A stretch of DNA of 64,000 bases from Haloglycomyces albus DSM 45210. GTDB lineage: Bacteria > Actinomycetota > Actinomycetes > Mycobacteriales > Micromonosporaceae. Shown here in pieces: positions 52,362 through 61,317 of this stretch; position 1 is the first letter of the stretch, and every line of letters begins with the position of its first letter. Position numbers and translations under genes: made by a program. Location of the stretch: contig NZ_AZUQ01000001.1 of assembly GCF_000527155.1 (NCBI RefSeq), forward strand, positions 924,554 through 988,553. The letters are read 5' to 3'. The notes under the pieces were generated by a model. It was not told the DNA's origin and did not search any database. It saw nothing but the letters and a program-made list of their open reading frames with translations.

Positions 52362-54167
52362 TCAGGCCGGTTTCACGTCACCGGTCAGGATTCCCAGAAT
52401 CAACGGGTTGTCCTTCGTGGGGTTGTTCTCGTCATAGGCCGAGTTCACCGTGACCTCGCCGAGACGGTCGCCCACCACGTAGTGCGAGGTGTGCTGCTCC
52501 TCCCAGATAGGTAGGCGGGGCAGCGTCTCATTGAAGATGACTGCGAGCTTCGCATTCGCCTCCCGCAACTTTTCCGGGTCGGATGCTGAAACGGCATCGT
52601 CGTAGATGTCGTCGACGTTGACCGTCCCGTAGGCCTCGGTCTCGATGTCCTTGGTCTCCACACCCATACCCGGCGATTCGTCGGTACGGTCGTTCTCCCA
52701 GAAGAAGTTGAACTGTGCCGCACCCGAGTACTGCGGACGCAGCGGGTTGCCCCAGTGGCGAATGGTCATGTCGTACTCACCACTCGGCCACATGGCCCAG
52801 ACGCTGCTTTCGGGGACCGTCTGGAACTCGACGTCCAGACCGAACTCCTGCAGCTGATCGGCAACGGCGATGGCCGTGTCGGTCCAGTCGTCCCAGCCGT
52901 CTGGAGCGACGAGGGTGTACGACTTCGGGTCCTCACCCTCGGGAGCCCACTTGCCGTCCTGCTTGGACCAGCCGGCCTCTTCCATGAGTTCGGCGGCTTT
53001 GTCCACATCGTAGTCGTAGTGGGTCAGCTTGCTCTCGGGGTCGTCGAGCAGGTCCTCGGTTACCAGGATGGCGCAGCCGGAGTCGTAAGTGTTGTTCAGG
53101 AAACCGCCTTCACCACGCGCGGCGACACCGATCGCCTCCCGGTCCAGCGCGTGCAGGATCGCCTTGCGAACCCGGTAGTCGGCCAGTTCGGGGTGGCGGT
53201 TGTTGTTCAACGCGATGCCCCCACCGCTGAGCGAACCGTGCTGCAGCTGCTCGGAACCGTCGATGTCCTCCAGAATCACGTCCCGGTCGTTGGGGTTCAA
53301 CACGTGAGTGGAGTAGTCGACCTCGCCGGATTTCATGAACGGCACAACGTCCGAGTTACCGGCTGCACGGGCGATGACCTCGTCGAACAGAACCTCGTCG
53401 GCGAACAGACCACCCTCGTGGTGTTTGAAGATGACCTGGTTGTCGGTCTGCTCCTCGAACTTGTACGGCCCACAACTGATCCAGTCATCGAAATCCAGGT
53501 CGGCGAGATCAGAGTTGAACGACTCCTGGTCGCCACTGCCCCACACGTCGGTGCCCTGCTCCATGAGTCCCTTGGCGCGCTCCATGAAGTCGCCGTACCG
53601 CGCCGACGAGTGAACCTGAGTTTCCCCGGCTATATAGCCGATTCCCTCATAGGAGTGGTTCAGAACCAGTTCGACGGTGTAGTCGTCCGTCTCGTTGATC
53701 TCGTCCACATACGGCCACAGGGTGTTGGCGGCATTCGCCCCGGCATAGGCCATTCGATAGCTTCCCGCCAGATCCTTGGCGGTTACTTCATTACCGTCGG
53801 TCCACTTGACGCCTTCGCGCAGCTTGACGGTAATAAGCTTTCCGTCCAGGTCGACGTCCAGCGACTCCGCCAGCATAGGGATGTATTCCTGGCTGCCCCA
53901 GTTGTAGTTGGCCACCTTGGGGTAGAAGAGAGGAGCAACGGCCTGACCGATGAGCAGGGCACCATCGCTGAAGGGCGGGTTCTTGTGGTTTTCCACGGGG
54001 TTCATGTCGGCGGTCGCGACGAAGCGTCCGCGGCGCTCGCCGTCTCCGCCACTCGTGCCATCGGCCTTACAGGCGCTCAACAATCCGGCGCCCGCTACTC
54101 CGGCCGCGCCGAGGCCGGTAGCCTGCATGAGGCGCCTACGTGACATTTCCATTCGCTGAGAGGTCAT
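52362..54167 (-). CDS. ABC transporter substrate-binding lipoprotein, family 5 (oligopeptide type)
   Basis: A 601-residue SBP_bac_5 protein. The N-terminus has a twin-arginine-type SRRRLMQATGLGAAGVAGAGLLSAC, so it is probably a Tat-exported lipoprotein with the lipobox LSAC. Body motifs include EYIPMLAESLDVDLDGKLITVKLREGVKWTDGNEVTAKDLAGSYRMA and ALNNNRHPELADYRVRKAILHALDREAIG, typical of DppA/OppA-like proteins. The substrate may be peptides, or oligosaccharides as in some actinobacterial members. It is the last gene of a six-gene coupled operon, its start overlapping the small membrane protein stop (ATGA). Confidence 0.93.
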   Translation of the reverse strand: MTSQRMEMSRRRLMQATGLGAAGVAGAGLLSACKADGTSGGDGERRGRFVATADMNPVENHKNPPFSDGALLIGQAVAPLFYPKVANYNWGSQEYIPMLAESLDVDLDGKLITVKLREGVKWTDGNEVTAKDLAGSYRMAYAGANAANTLWPYVDEINETDDYTVELVLNHSYEGIGYIAGETQVHSSARYGDFMERAKGLMEQGTDVWGSGDQESFNSDLADLDFDDWISCGPYKFEEQTDNQVIFKHHEGGLFADEVLFDEVIARAAGNSDVVPFMKSGEVDYSTHVLNPNDRDVILEDIDGSEQLQHGSLSGGGIALNNNRHPELADYRVRKAILHALDREAIGVAARGEGGFLNNTYDSGCAILVTEDLLDDPESKLTHYDYDVDKAAELMEEAGWSKQDGKWAPEGEDPKSYTLVAPDGWDDWTDTAIAVADQLQEFGLDVEFQTVPESSVWAMWPSGEYDMTIRHWGNPLRPQYSGAAQFNFFWENDRTDESPGMGVETKDIETEAYGTVNVDDIYDDAVSASDPEKLREANAKLAVIFNETLPRLPIWEEQHTSHYVVGDRLGEVTVNSAYDENNPTKDNPLILGILTGDVKPA

Positions 54168-54352
54168 TGCCTCTTCCTTTCAATCAGGATCGTAACGGTA
54201 CTGATGGCGCTGAGAAACACCCCGAGCCCTATATTCATTACACTCAATGTGAACTCAGCCGTTCCGGTAGGGTGATAGCACGCCGACAGCCCGCCCAGAA
54301 TGATCAACAGCATCCCGAAGCCCAGCCCGAAGCGCGCCATCAGATAGATCAT
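54164..54352 (-). CDS. small membrane protein inside oligopeptide ABC operon
   Basis: A 62-residue protein from ATG 54352: MIYLMARFGLGFGMLLIILG, then GLSACYHPTGTAEF, then a second hydrophobic run (VMNIGLGVFLSAISTVTILI) and a basic end. It overlaps the upstream ATPase gene and the downstream binding-protein gene by four bases each, so it is translated with both. Two membrane helices are likely; alternatively Cys25 in LSAC could be a lipobox. No family is recognised. Position suggests an accessory subunit of the transporter. Confidence 0.75.
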   Translation of the reverse strand: MIYLMARFGLGFGMLLIILGGLSACYHPTGTAEFTLSVMNIGLGVFLSAISTVTILIERKRQ

Positions 54353-55362
54353 GTCTCTACCTTTTCCAAAGCCGCCGTGTGGTTTCGACTCACCACAGTG
54401 CAAGCCAGACGCCGACTCTCCTCAATCTCGGTCAGAGAGGGCGTCATAGTGTCGCAGGTTCCGCTTTCAAACAGCGGACAGCGCGGATGGAAGGTGCAGC
54501 CGGAGGGAAGATCCGTCAAGTTCGGGATCTCGGCGCTGCGCAAACCACCTGATTTGTCTCCGCTCTTGGCCAGACGCGGATCCGGTTCGCAGACCGCGTC
54601 GATGAGAGCCTTCGTGTAGGGGTGCTGCGGGTTGTTGATCACCTCGGGAGTGGGTGCCTGTTCGACCACCTTCCCCAGGTACATGACGGCGATTTCACCG
54701 TCCCAGGCAAAGTATTTCGCTACGGCGAGATCGTGGGTGATGAACAGGAATCCCACGCCGAGTTCATCGCGTAGTTTGCCGAGCGTGTTGAGCATGCTCA
54801 CGCGAATCGACACGTCCAGCATCGAGGTCGACTCGTCGGCGATCAGGACCTTGGGGTCGAGGGCCAGTGATCGCGCCACGTTCACCCGCTGCCGTTGACC
54901 GCCCGACATCTGGTGCGGGTACTTGTCGAGGTACGTCTCCGGCGGAGTCAGATCCACCAACTCCAGCAGCTCCCGGGCCTTTTGGCGCGCCTGCCTCTGA
55001 GTGGTCACCACTCGGTGTTTCCGCACGGCCGCCGTCAAAGTGGACACCACGGTGCGGATCGGGTTGAGCGCCGCGTACGGATCCTGGTGAATGTACTGCA
55101 CGTCCAGGCGGAACCTGCGGAAGTCACGCTTCGACAAGGAGTGGATGTCGCGACCCAGGTACTCCACGCTTCCCCCGGTCGGCTTCGTCAGGCCGGCCGC
55201 CGCGCGAGCCGTCGTCGTCTTACCGCAGCCGGACTCTCCCACCAGGCAGACGACCTTTCCAGGCACGACGTCCACATCGATCCCGCCCACCGCGGGCACC
55301 GCTCCGGACTTGGTGCGGAAGGTCTGTTCCAGGCTTTTCAATCGCAGTATTGCCTCAGACAT
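54349..55362 (-). CDS. oligopeptide ABC transporter ATP-binding protein (DppF/OppF type)
   Basis: A 337-residue ATPase from ATG 55362, which overlaps the previous gene by eight bases. Walker A is GESGCGKTTTARAAAG, the signature HQMSGGQRQRVNVARSLALDPKVLIADE includes Walker B, and LLFITHDLAVAKYF precedes the switch. The C-terminal oligopeptide-type tail has LPSGCTFHPRCPLFESGTC, whose cysteines in related proteins hold a [4Fe-4S] cluster. It pairs with the upstream ATPase. Confidence 0.92.
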   Translation of the reverse strand: MSEAILRLKSLEQTFRTKSGAVPAVGGIDVDVVPGKVVCLVGESGCGKTTTARAAAGLTKPTGGSVEYLGRDIHSLSKRDFRRFRLDVQYIHQDPYAALNPIRTVVSTLTAAVRKHRVVTTQRQARQKARELLELVDLTPPETYLDKYPHQMSGGQRQRVNVARSLALDPKVLIADESTSMLDVSIRVSMLNTLGKLRDELGVGFLFITHDLAVAKYFAWDGEIAVMYLGKVVEQAPTPEVINNPQHPYTKALIDAVCEPDPRLAKSGDKSGGLRSAEIPNLTDLPSGCTFHPRCPLFESGTCDTMTPSLTEIEESRRLACTVVSRNHTAALEKVET

Positions 55363-56404
55363 GAGTGTCCGCCCTTCCCTGGAATTCAACTTGGTCATGG
55401 TGTCGACATTGCACGGCGTGAGACATGCCTTCACCCCGCTCTCGGAGCACCTCCAACCCCGGCATCTGAGAAACGCACTCCTCGGTGGCGTATCCGCAGC
55501 GCGGGTTAAATGAACAACCCGAGGGGAGACTGTCCAAACCGGGAGGAGAACCCGAAATGGACGAGAGGTCTCTTATCCCGCCTTTCACCGGCAGAACCGC
55601 GTTGATCAGTCCCGCGGTGTAGGGATGTTTGGGGTTGTAGAAGATGTCGTCGGCGTTTCCGGACTCGATGATCCGACCGGCGTACATAGTAGAGACTCGA
55701 TCGGCCAACTCGGCGGCCAGACCGAGGTCGTGGGTCACGAAGATCATCGTGAAGCCGTACTCTTCCCGCAGTTCATGCAGCTGCTTGACGATTCCTCGCT
55801 GTGTCAACAGATCCAAGGCCGTGGTCGGTTCATCGAGGACCAGCACCTGCGGCTCCAACGCCAACGACAGGGCGATGAGGGCACGTTGCTTCATACCGCC
55901 GGACAGTTCGTGCGGGTACGAATCGAGTACGCGATCGGGATCCAAGCGGACCCGCTCCAGAAGTTCGGTCGAACGCCGCTCGACCTCCTTCTTCGACAAA
56001 TGCTTCTCCGCGTGGTCTCGCATGGTCTCGGCGAAATGCGCCTTCATCTTCAGCACCGGGTTGAAGGCGTTCATGGCTCCTTGGAACACCATCGCCGCCT
56101 CTTCCCAGCGAAACTTGCGCATTTCCTTGGCGCTGAGCTTGAGAAGGTCGACTTCACGACCGTCCTTGCACTGGTAGATGATCTCGCCGCGCGGAATCCG
56201 TCCCAGCTTGGGAAGCAGCCGCAGCAGACCGAGCCCCAAAGTGGTTTTACCGCAACCGGACTCGCCCACCAAGGCCATCGACTGACCGGGATAGAGGTCG
56301 AAATTGATGTCATCGGCCGCGACGACCCGGCTGTTCTTACCGGTTTGATACGCGATCTGCAGGTCGCGGACGGAAAGTATCGGTTTGTTGACGTCCATGG
56401 TCAT
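55355..56404 (-). CDS. oligopeptide ABC transporter ATP-binding protein (DppD/OppD type)
   Basis: A 349-residue ATPase with Walker A GESGCGKTTLGLGLLRL, signature ELSGGMKQRALIALSLALEPQVLVLDEPTTALD, and the C-terminal LPSGCSFNPRCGYATEEC cysteine motif typical of peptide-importer ATPases. Five-gene arrangement and spacing show it works with the permeases upstream. Start at ATG 56404, two bases past the preceding stop. Confidence 0.93.
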   Translation of the reverse strand: MTMDVNKPILSVRDLQIAYQTGKNSRVVAADDINFDLYPGQSMALVGESGCGKTTLGLGLLRLLPKLGRIPRGEIIYQCKDGREVDLLKLSAKEMRKFRWEEAAMVFQGAMNAFNPVLKMKAHFAETMRDHAEKHLSKKEVERRSTELLERVRLDPDRVLDSYPHELSGGMKQRALIALSLALEPQVLVLDEPTTALDLLTQRGIVKQLHELREEYGFTMIFVTHDLGLAAELADRVSTMYAGRIIESGNADDIFYNPKHPYTAGLINAVLPVKGGIRDLSSISGSPPGLDSLPSGCSFNPRCGYATEECVSQMPGLEVLRERGEGMSHAVQCRHHDQVEFQGRADTHV

Positions 56405-56405
56405 A

Positions 56406-57290
56406 TCACCTCTCGCGCAGCCTGGGGTTGAAGATCTGTTCCAGCGACCGTTGCAGGGTGATCAGGCCGATGGTGAACAGGATGATGAGGGCCAAGGGGA
56501 CGACGATGTACAGCAACCCGGCGGTGGTGTAGAAGGCATTGTCCTCCCAGCCGGAGTTGACCATGACTCCCCAGTTGTTCTCGGTGTACGGGAGCAGACC
56601 GAGGACGTACATACCCACCAGCGCGTAAATGGCGTTGTTGACCGCGATGATGAAACTGATGATGATGAAGCCGACCATGTTGGGCAGGATCTCCACGAAG
56701 ATGATCCGTCCCTTGCCCAGATCCTGCAGCCGGGCCGCCTCCACGAATTCACGTTCCTTCAGCGACATCACCTGCGCCCGGATCGAACGGGTCAGGTAGG
56801 GCCAAGCGGTGAGACCGATGATCAGCGCCACCTGCCAGGAGTTCAAGGTGTCCAGTACCGATATCAGCATGATCATCAGGACCAGAGCCGGAATGGTGAC
56901 CACCACGTCGGTGACGTAAAGGACCACCGTATCGATCCAGCCGCGCAGGTAACCCGCCAAGGCACCCAAGACGATGGCGACTATGACGGCGATGAACCCC
57001 GCCAGGAAGCCGACGGAGATGGGCTGCACCCCACCGAGCATCGTCTGTTGAAAGATGTCCTGGCCGAATTTGTTGGTACCCAGCCAGTGGTCTCCGGAAG
57101 GATCCTGCCAGGGATTGCGTAGATCCTGAGCATTATCGCTGCCCATGATCAACGGTCCCAAATAGGTGATGGCGAGAATGAACAGGACGATCAACCCGCC
57201 CACAAAGCCGGACTTCGATCGGGTCATTCCGTGCAGGAACCGCTTGAATACACCTGGTTCGTCGTCAACGACCGTCGGGGTGGCACTCAT
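56406..57290 (-). CDS. oligopeptide ABC transporter permease (DppC type)
   Basis: A 294-residue permease with an N-terminal cytoplasmic stretch, six membrane segments and the EAA-loop region EFVEAARLQDLGKGRIIFVEILPN. HWLGTNKFGQDIFQQ is the characteristic DppC/OppC periplasmic motif. The ATG shares its A with the stop of the upstream permease (TGATG). Confidence 0.93.
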   Translation of the reverse strand: MSATPTVVDDEPGVFKRFLHGMTRSKSGFVGGLIVLFILAITYLGPLIMGSDNAQDLRNPWQDPSGDHWLGTNKFGQDIFQQTMLGGVQPISVGFLAGFIAVIVAIVLGALAGYLRGWIDTVVLYVTDVVVTIPALVLMIMLISVLDTLNSWQVALIIGLTAWPYLTRSIRAQVMSLKEREFVEAARLQDLGKGRIIFVEILPNMVGFIIISFIIAVNNAIYALVGMYVLGLLPYTENNWGVMVNSGWEDNAFYTTAGLLYIVVPLALIILFTIGLITLQRSLEQIFNPRLRER

Positions 57291-58393
57291 CAGGCTCCCT
57301 CCTTGCTGTTGAGGCGGATCCGGGGGTCGAGACGGGAGTTGATGATGTCGACGAGCAGGTTCGCGAACACCACCGCCGACGTCAAGAAGATCGTCATCGC
57401 CTGTACGACCGGATAATCGTGTCGCCAGGTGGCTTCGAACAACATGAGGCCCAAGCCCTTGTACTGCATGATCTGCTCGACCACGATGGCACCGCCGATG
57501 ATGGTTCCCAAGGCGAGCGCGATTTGAGGAACGACCGGGAGGATGGCATTGCGACCGACGTACTGGGTGCGAATGCGCCCTTCTTTGAGCCCGCGAGCGC
57601 GAGCGACGGTCACGTACTCCTCTCCGAGTACTTCTGCGGTCGTGGACTTCATGGTGAGCATCCAGCCACCGGTGACGGTGACGGCGTAGGCGATGATGGG
57701 AAGCATGGCGTGGTACAGGGCGTCTCCGATGAATTCGAAGGTAAACCCGACTTCCACATAGGGCGACAATCGCCCCTGCATGGGTGCGTAATCGAAAAAG
57801 CCGAGCCAGACCGAACCGACGAGGATCAGTACCGCGAGAAACAGGTAGTTGGGGATTCCGGCCATGACTCCGGCGATGGGACTGACGATCTGATCGAGGA
57901 GACCGTTACGGCGGTAGGCGAGAACCATACCGACGAAGAGTCCGAAGACGACGGCGATGGTGATACCCGCGCCGACGCTGAAAAGCGTCCAGGGGAGGTA
58001 TTCCATGATGCGGTCGAGGACCGGTTCGGTCCGGCCGGTCAGGGTGGTTCCGAAGTCGCCGCGTAGCGCGTTGGCGAGGTATTCGAAGTACTGCTGTATC
58101 AGTGGGGCGTCGGGGTCGTAGGAGATACGGGCACGAGCGACGGAATAGGCCTGATCGGGGTGCGTGCCGTTAGCGATGAGGGAGTTGGCCATTTCCTCGA
58201 CGGGGTCGCGGGGCATTGCCCGCAGGAGAAAGAAGGTCCCGGTAATAACCAGGTAGATGGTAAAGAGCGAATGGATCACGCGCTTCAGTACATAGCTGCG
58301 CCGTAGGCGTCTCCACAGCGACGGCTTGTGCTCCTTCGGGGACGGCGGAGACCCCTCCACCGCTGGGTCCGAGGACGTGGTGTCTGTTGCCAC
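57290..58393 (-). CDS. oligopeptide ABC transporter permease (DppB type)
   Basis: A 367-residue permease. The N-terminal head (1-35) is polar and longer than usual; then comes VIHSLFTIYLVITGTFFLLRAMPRDPVEEM, with six membrane segments and the EAA loop EEYVTVARARGLKEGRIRTQYVGRNAILPVV. It is the first gene of the operon and defines its promoter upstream (58394-58660). Together with the other five genes it forms one complete importer. Confidence 0.93.
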   Translation of the reverse strand: MATDTTSSDPAVEGSPPSPKEHKPSLWRRLRRSYVLKRVIHSLFTIYLVITGTFFLLRAMPRDPVEEMANSLIANGTHPDQAYSVARARISYDPDAPLIQQYFEYLANALRGDFGTTLTGRTEPVLDRIMEYLPWTLFSVGAGITIAVVFGLFVGMVLAYRRNGLLDQIVSPIAGVMAGIPNYLFLAVLILVGSVWLGFFDYAPMQGRLSPYVEVGFTFEFIGDALYHAMLPIIAYAVTVTGGWMLTMKSTTAEVLGEEYVTVARARGLKEGRIRTQYVGRNAILPVVPQIALALGTIIGGAIVVEQIMQYKGLGLMLFEATWRHDYPVVQAMTIFLTSAVVFANLLVDIINSRLDPRIRLNSKEGA

Positions 58394-58938
58394 GTTGGCA
58401 CCCCTTCGTACTCGCTATTGGCATTCAAATAAATGAGAAAGAAAACTTTCTGTTTTTGAACGTACCCGTGATCACGTAGCGCACGCCATAGCGGGGGCGT
58501 AATCTTTATCATTCTTAACTGGTGTTGATACGTTTCTGTAACACGATCGAGAAACCCGGTTAAACGGTCCAACATACGGGACGATTCCGGTGCACAGACC
58601 TCACGCGGTCGAATCAGCGTCCTTCCCGACGATCCACAAATCCGACGCTTAAATACCCACAGGCAATAAAAAAGCGGCTCGCCAAAAAGCGAGCCGCTGT
58701 GCGTTCGGTCCCAGTCTAACGTACGAAGTGGAGGTTCTCGACGGCCCCTTCCATTGCGGGCAAACAGTAACCGCCACACGCACCTCAAAGCTCCGAGTGC
58801 GAGAAACCGACTGGCGCACAACAATCACACAGTCCACCGAGCCGCAATTGCAGAGCACGACGCGGCGGTAGATCAGCCTTTGATCAATCGTAGTTCGGGG
58901 GTCGAGAAGGACACCTGCGAAAAGTACGCTCGTCCTCG
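58394..58938. other. intergenic region with minus-strand terminator and partial repeat
   Basis: No supported gene. A 10-bp hairpin at 58673-58698 (AGCGGCTCGC arms, CAAAAA loop) followed on the minus strand by six T is a clear terminator, presumably for the antitoxin transcript. At 58832-58880 CCACCGAGCCGCAA and ACGACGCGGCGGTAGA match modules of repeat locus A. The dpp promoter should lie at 58400-58660. A TTG-started 97-residue frame (58649-58942) overlapping the antitoxin stop shows no toxin features. Confidence 0.5.
58673..58698 (-). terminator. intrinsic terminator (minus strand)
   Basis: A perfect 10-bp GC-rich stem with a six-base loop and a TTTTTTATTG tail on the minus strand, about 240 bases downstream of the antitoxin stop. 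Confidence 0.8.
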
Positions 58939-59253
58939 TCAATAACGGCGATAGATCTCGCGACGGTGCCCTACCTCGGTCATCAGTGCTTCCAACGATG
59001 TACCCGGCTTATCGCCCTGTGCGGAGAGAGCAGGCTTGGCGCGTTCAGCCCAGTACGCGTCCTCCACCTCCTCTATTAGGCCGACATCTTCTACCGGGAC
59101 GAGTGCCGCGATGCGCCGCCCTGCGCGAATAACAAAAATGCGCTCTCCCTGCGAGGCCGTTTCGAGCACGCCCACCGGGCGCGAGCGGAGCTCGCTCACC
59201 TGCACCTCATATTCCGAGTACATATCCATACATACAAAGTAGAGGCTGTACAA
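58939..59253 (-). CDS. Phd/YefM-type antitoxin, orphan
   Basis: A 104-residue frame; the start may be the ATG at 59223 (MYSEYEVQVSELRSRP) or one two codons earlier. The fold signature is VQVSELRSRPVGVLETASQGERIFVIRAGRRIAALVPVEDVG, with a helical tail EEVEDAYWAERAKPALSAQGD that parallels the antitoxin at 7665-7961. No PIN, RelE or Doc toxin frame follows. It is probably a solitary regulator or a remnant. Confidence 0.78.
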   Translation of the reverse strand: MYSLYFVCMDMYSEYEVQVSELRSRPVGVLETASQGERIFVIRAGRRIAALVPVEDVGLIEEVEDAYWAERAKPALSAQGDKPGTSLEALMTEVGHRREIYRRY

Positions 59254-59419
59254 CTTGTCAAGCCAGCACCACTCCTCAGACCGAACAAGTATTCGGAATA
59301 ATCAGCGTTTCTTGCCGAAAGTAGGCACCTTGCCACAGGTGCGACGCTCTTTCCAACAAGCCTGGCAGCACAGAGTGGGGTATCGAACGATGCTGATTCC
59401 GCCCACTCTCGCACTGCGT

Positions 59420-59662
59420 TTAGACTGCAGTCCCAGGCGAGAGGGTATAAGATGTTGCGCCGGAGAGAAGCCCGATGATCAGAATAACGACAACGGCAAG
59501 GTTGACCGCGACAATGCCACCCCTGACAGCCGTCGAGCAGTCGCGCAGGCGTGTAAACGCCAGAACGAGGGCCCCGACCACGCCGGTACCGACAAGCAGA
59601 CAGTTGGAAATTGCGGTCACTGCAAACCATGTTGTGACTTCAGCTCGAGTTCTCGTGTTCAC
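59420..59662 (-). CDS. possible two-helix membrane protein
   Basis: An 80-residue frame with a GTG start, RAEVTTWFAVTAISNCLLVGTGVVGALVLAF then a short basic loop and GGIVAVNLAVVVILIIGLLSG, forming two membrane helices. The frame is open further upstream (to 59740), and no ribosome site is at ideal distance (GGGGGAG is 15 bases away). No family is recognised. Confidence 0.45.
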   Translation of the reverse strand: MNTRTRAEVTTWFAVTAISNCLLVGTGVVGALVLAFTRLRDCSTAVRGGIVAVNLAVVVILIIGLLSGATSYTLSPGTAV

Positions 59663-60238
59663 TTCGGATTCGATTGGCTCCCCCTGGATTATCCGTGAGA
59701 CATGATGGTTCCGGTGTGGCAAATGACTGGCACAATGCACTTTCTTTTCGGATCAGGATGGAGTTGAAGTGGGGAATGAAGATTTCTCTGTGAAACTCCG
59801 TACCCTTCCAGAAAATCATCATATCGATAGTCGTAACCTTCACACTGCCCCACTGTTGTATCTCGCCAACGGTCAGCGATGTTCCGCTCATCCGTTGTGA
59901 TGGCCGGACAGTCCATTGTCCTGTGGGTCGACCAAATCCGCATCGTCAGCGTCCACTGTGTCTGTCGTTGGTGAAACGGTCGAATACCAAGGTCATGACG
60001 ATACGGTCGCTGGCACGATCAGACACCCTTCGGCATGAAACCGCCTCGAACGATAGGTACCCTGGTGAAACGCTGTATACTCACAGAGGTTCTCACGTCC
60101 ACAGTGCTACAACTTCATGATGACGCGGTGAGGATAAGTAGCACGATGACCAAAGCTAGAATCCACTCGACCCGGTTGCTCCAGCCCGACAAACAAGCCC
60201 AACGTTCGCAGTTCATTTTCACCGCCGCTTTTAGAGAC

Positions 60239-60282
60239 GAGAATAGGAATGATGACGGTACGCCGTCTTCATTCCTATTCTC
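60239..60282. terminator. long AT-rich hairpin
   Basis: A 14-bp perfect stem (GAGAATAGGAATGA arms) extended by an inner GACGG/CCGTC pairing around a TACG loop, followed by a T-rich tract on the plus strand. It looks like an intrinsic terminator, but no gene ends beside it on the plus strand. Confidence 0.55.
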
Positions 60283-60299
60283 TCTTTCAAGTTTTCTCT

Positions 60300-60552
60300 A
60301 GGCTTTAGGACGGATGACGCGCCGGTAGAGTGCCTGGCATTCTTAAAATGCCCCACCACCGCACATTCCCCACAGATATACCAACTGGCGAGCTTCCAGC
60401 GAAGCGCAGAAGCGGTAGAGCTGGAGAGGAGCTGGGATCGGCTGAGGTGCTGCGAATTCGCGTGAGGAGGACTCGTAGCGACCTTCAGGTCGTGAGAGGC
60501 CCCCGCAGCGCGAAGGCGTAGTGCCTCAGCCGATCCCAGCGGTCACCCACTA
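60300..60552 (+). repeat. structured repeat, locus B (module plus long hairpin)
   Basis: In plus orientation: a module homologous to locus A (CCACCACCGCA, AACTGGCGAGC, AGCGAAGCGCAGAAGCGGTAGAGCTGGAG), then a long hairpin whose outer stem is perfect over 17 bp (60431-60447 with 60524-60540, GCTGGGATCGGCTGAGG arms). Inner stems are TTCGCG with CGCGAA and the CGACC-TTCA-GGTCG tip (60479-60492), identical to that in locus A. The outer stem shares almost no sequence with that of locus A yet pairs perfectly. It ends GGTCACCCACTACG, at the 3-prime end of the minus-strand permease gene. Confidence 0.75.
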
Positions 60553-61311
60553 CGCAGCTGCTTTGGAGAACTTTCGGGTCGACCAGAACATGGCCAGGAG
60601 CATGAGTCCACCTAGGAATACTCCGGCCTGCCAAATCGTCGGATCCGACAGGTCTCCCGCGAAGAGGGACCGTGCCGCTTCCACCGCGTAGTAGAACGGG
60701 TTGAAATCGGCGACCGTCTGCAGCCAGTTGGGAGCCAAGGCCATGGGCAGCATGATTCCCGACAGCAGCATGACCGGCTGAACCACAGTGTTTACCACAG
60801 GAGCCAAGGCATCTTCACTACGCAGAATGATTGCCAGCGCATAGGAGACGCTTCCCAGAAGGAATGCCACCAGCACCACGATCAACAGCATCATTCCCAG
60901 GCCCTTCCAGTGGATGGTCAGGCCCGCGATGGGTGCGGACAGCAACACCAAGACCAGGGCTTGCACCACGGTGGTGGAAACGGTCTGCAGGACACGTCCC
61001 GCCGACAATGCGGCCCGGCTGACAGGTGTCACCCGCATACGTTCGATGATGCCTTCCTTCAGCTCCGCGATCAGGCCGAAGCCGACGAAGGTGGAACCGA
61101 ACAGCGCCATCATGATGATCAGTCCGGGCACGAACGTCTCCATCGCACCGTTTTCGAATCCGGGCATGGATTCGAAGCCGTTCAGCAAGGGCGCGAAGAG
61201 AATGAGGAAGTACAGTGGTTGAACCAGCATGACGACCAGCCATACCGGCTGTTTGAGGTTCAGCAGCATGGAGCGCTGATATACCAGCCAGGTATCGCGC
61301 AAGAATTTCAT
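60550..61311 (-). CDS. ABC-2 type permease (DrrB-like)
   Basis: A 253-residue permease with six membrane segments. QPVWLVVMLVQPLYFLILFAPLLNG, GLIIMMALFGSTFVGFGLIAELKEGIIERMRVTPVSRAAL and MLPMALAPNWLQTVADFNPFYYAVEAARSL follow the daunorubicin-exporter (DrrB) pattern. It works with the ATPase encoded seven bases upstream. Exports a drug or lipid; the substrate is unknown. The stop lies at the edge of structured repeat B. Confidence 0.92.
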   Translation of the reverse strand: MKFLRDTWLVYQRSMLLNLKQPVWLVVMLVQPLYFLILFAPLLNGFESMPGFENGAMETFVPGLIIMMALFGSTFVGFGLIAELKEGIIERMRVTPVSRAALSAGRVLQTVSTTVVQALVLVLLSAPIAGLTIHWKGLGMMLLIVVLVAFLLGSVSYALAIILRSEDALAPVVNTVVQPVMLLSGIMLPMALAPNWLQTVADFNPFYYAVEAARSLFAGDLSDPTIWQAGVFLGGLMLLAMFWSTRKFSKAAA

Positions 61312-61317
61312 GGTGTT

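Larger units (their letters stand above)
59254..60549. other. gene-poor 1.3-kb stretch
   Basis: The only fairly supported gene is the small membrane protein at 59420-59662. Frames at 59640-59943 on the minus strand (83 and 84 codons in two phases) both look partly natural and cannot be resolved. A long hairpin lies at 60239-60282 and structured repeat B occupies 60300-60552. Confidence 0.4.

Noticed and set aside
58649-58942. TTG-started 97-codon frame overlapping the antitoxin stop, a possible toxin
   Set aside because: No PIN, RelE, Doc or other toxin motif; cysteine/arginine-rich composition looks out of frame, and a terminator lies within its 3-prime end.
59640-59943. Two overlapping small minus-strand frames (83 and 84 codons)
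   Set aside because: Both look partly protein-like but neither has a ribosome site or recognised domain; not resolvable by eye.
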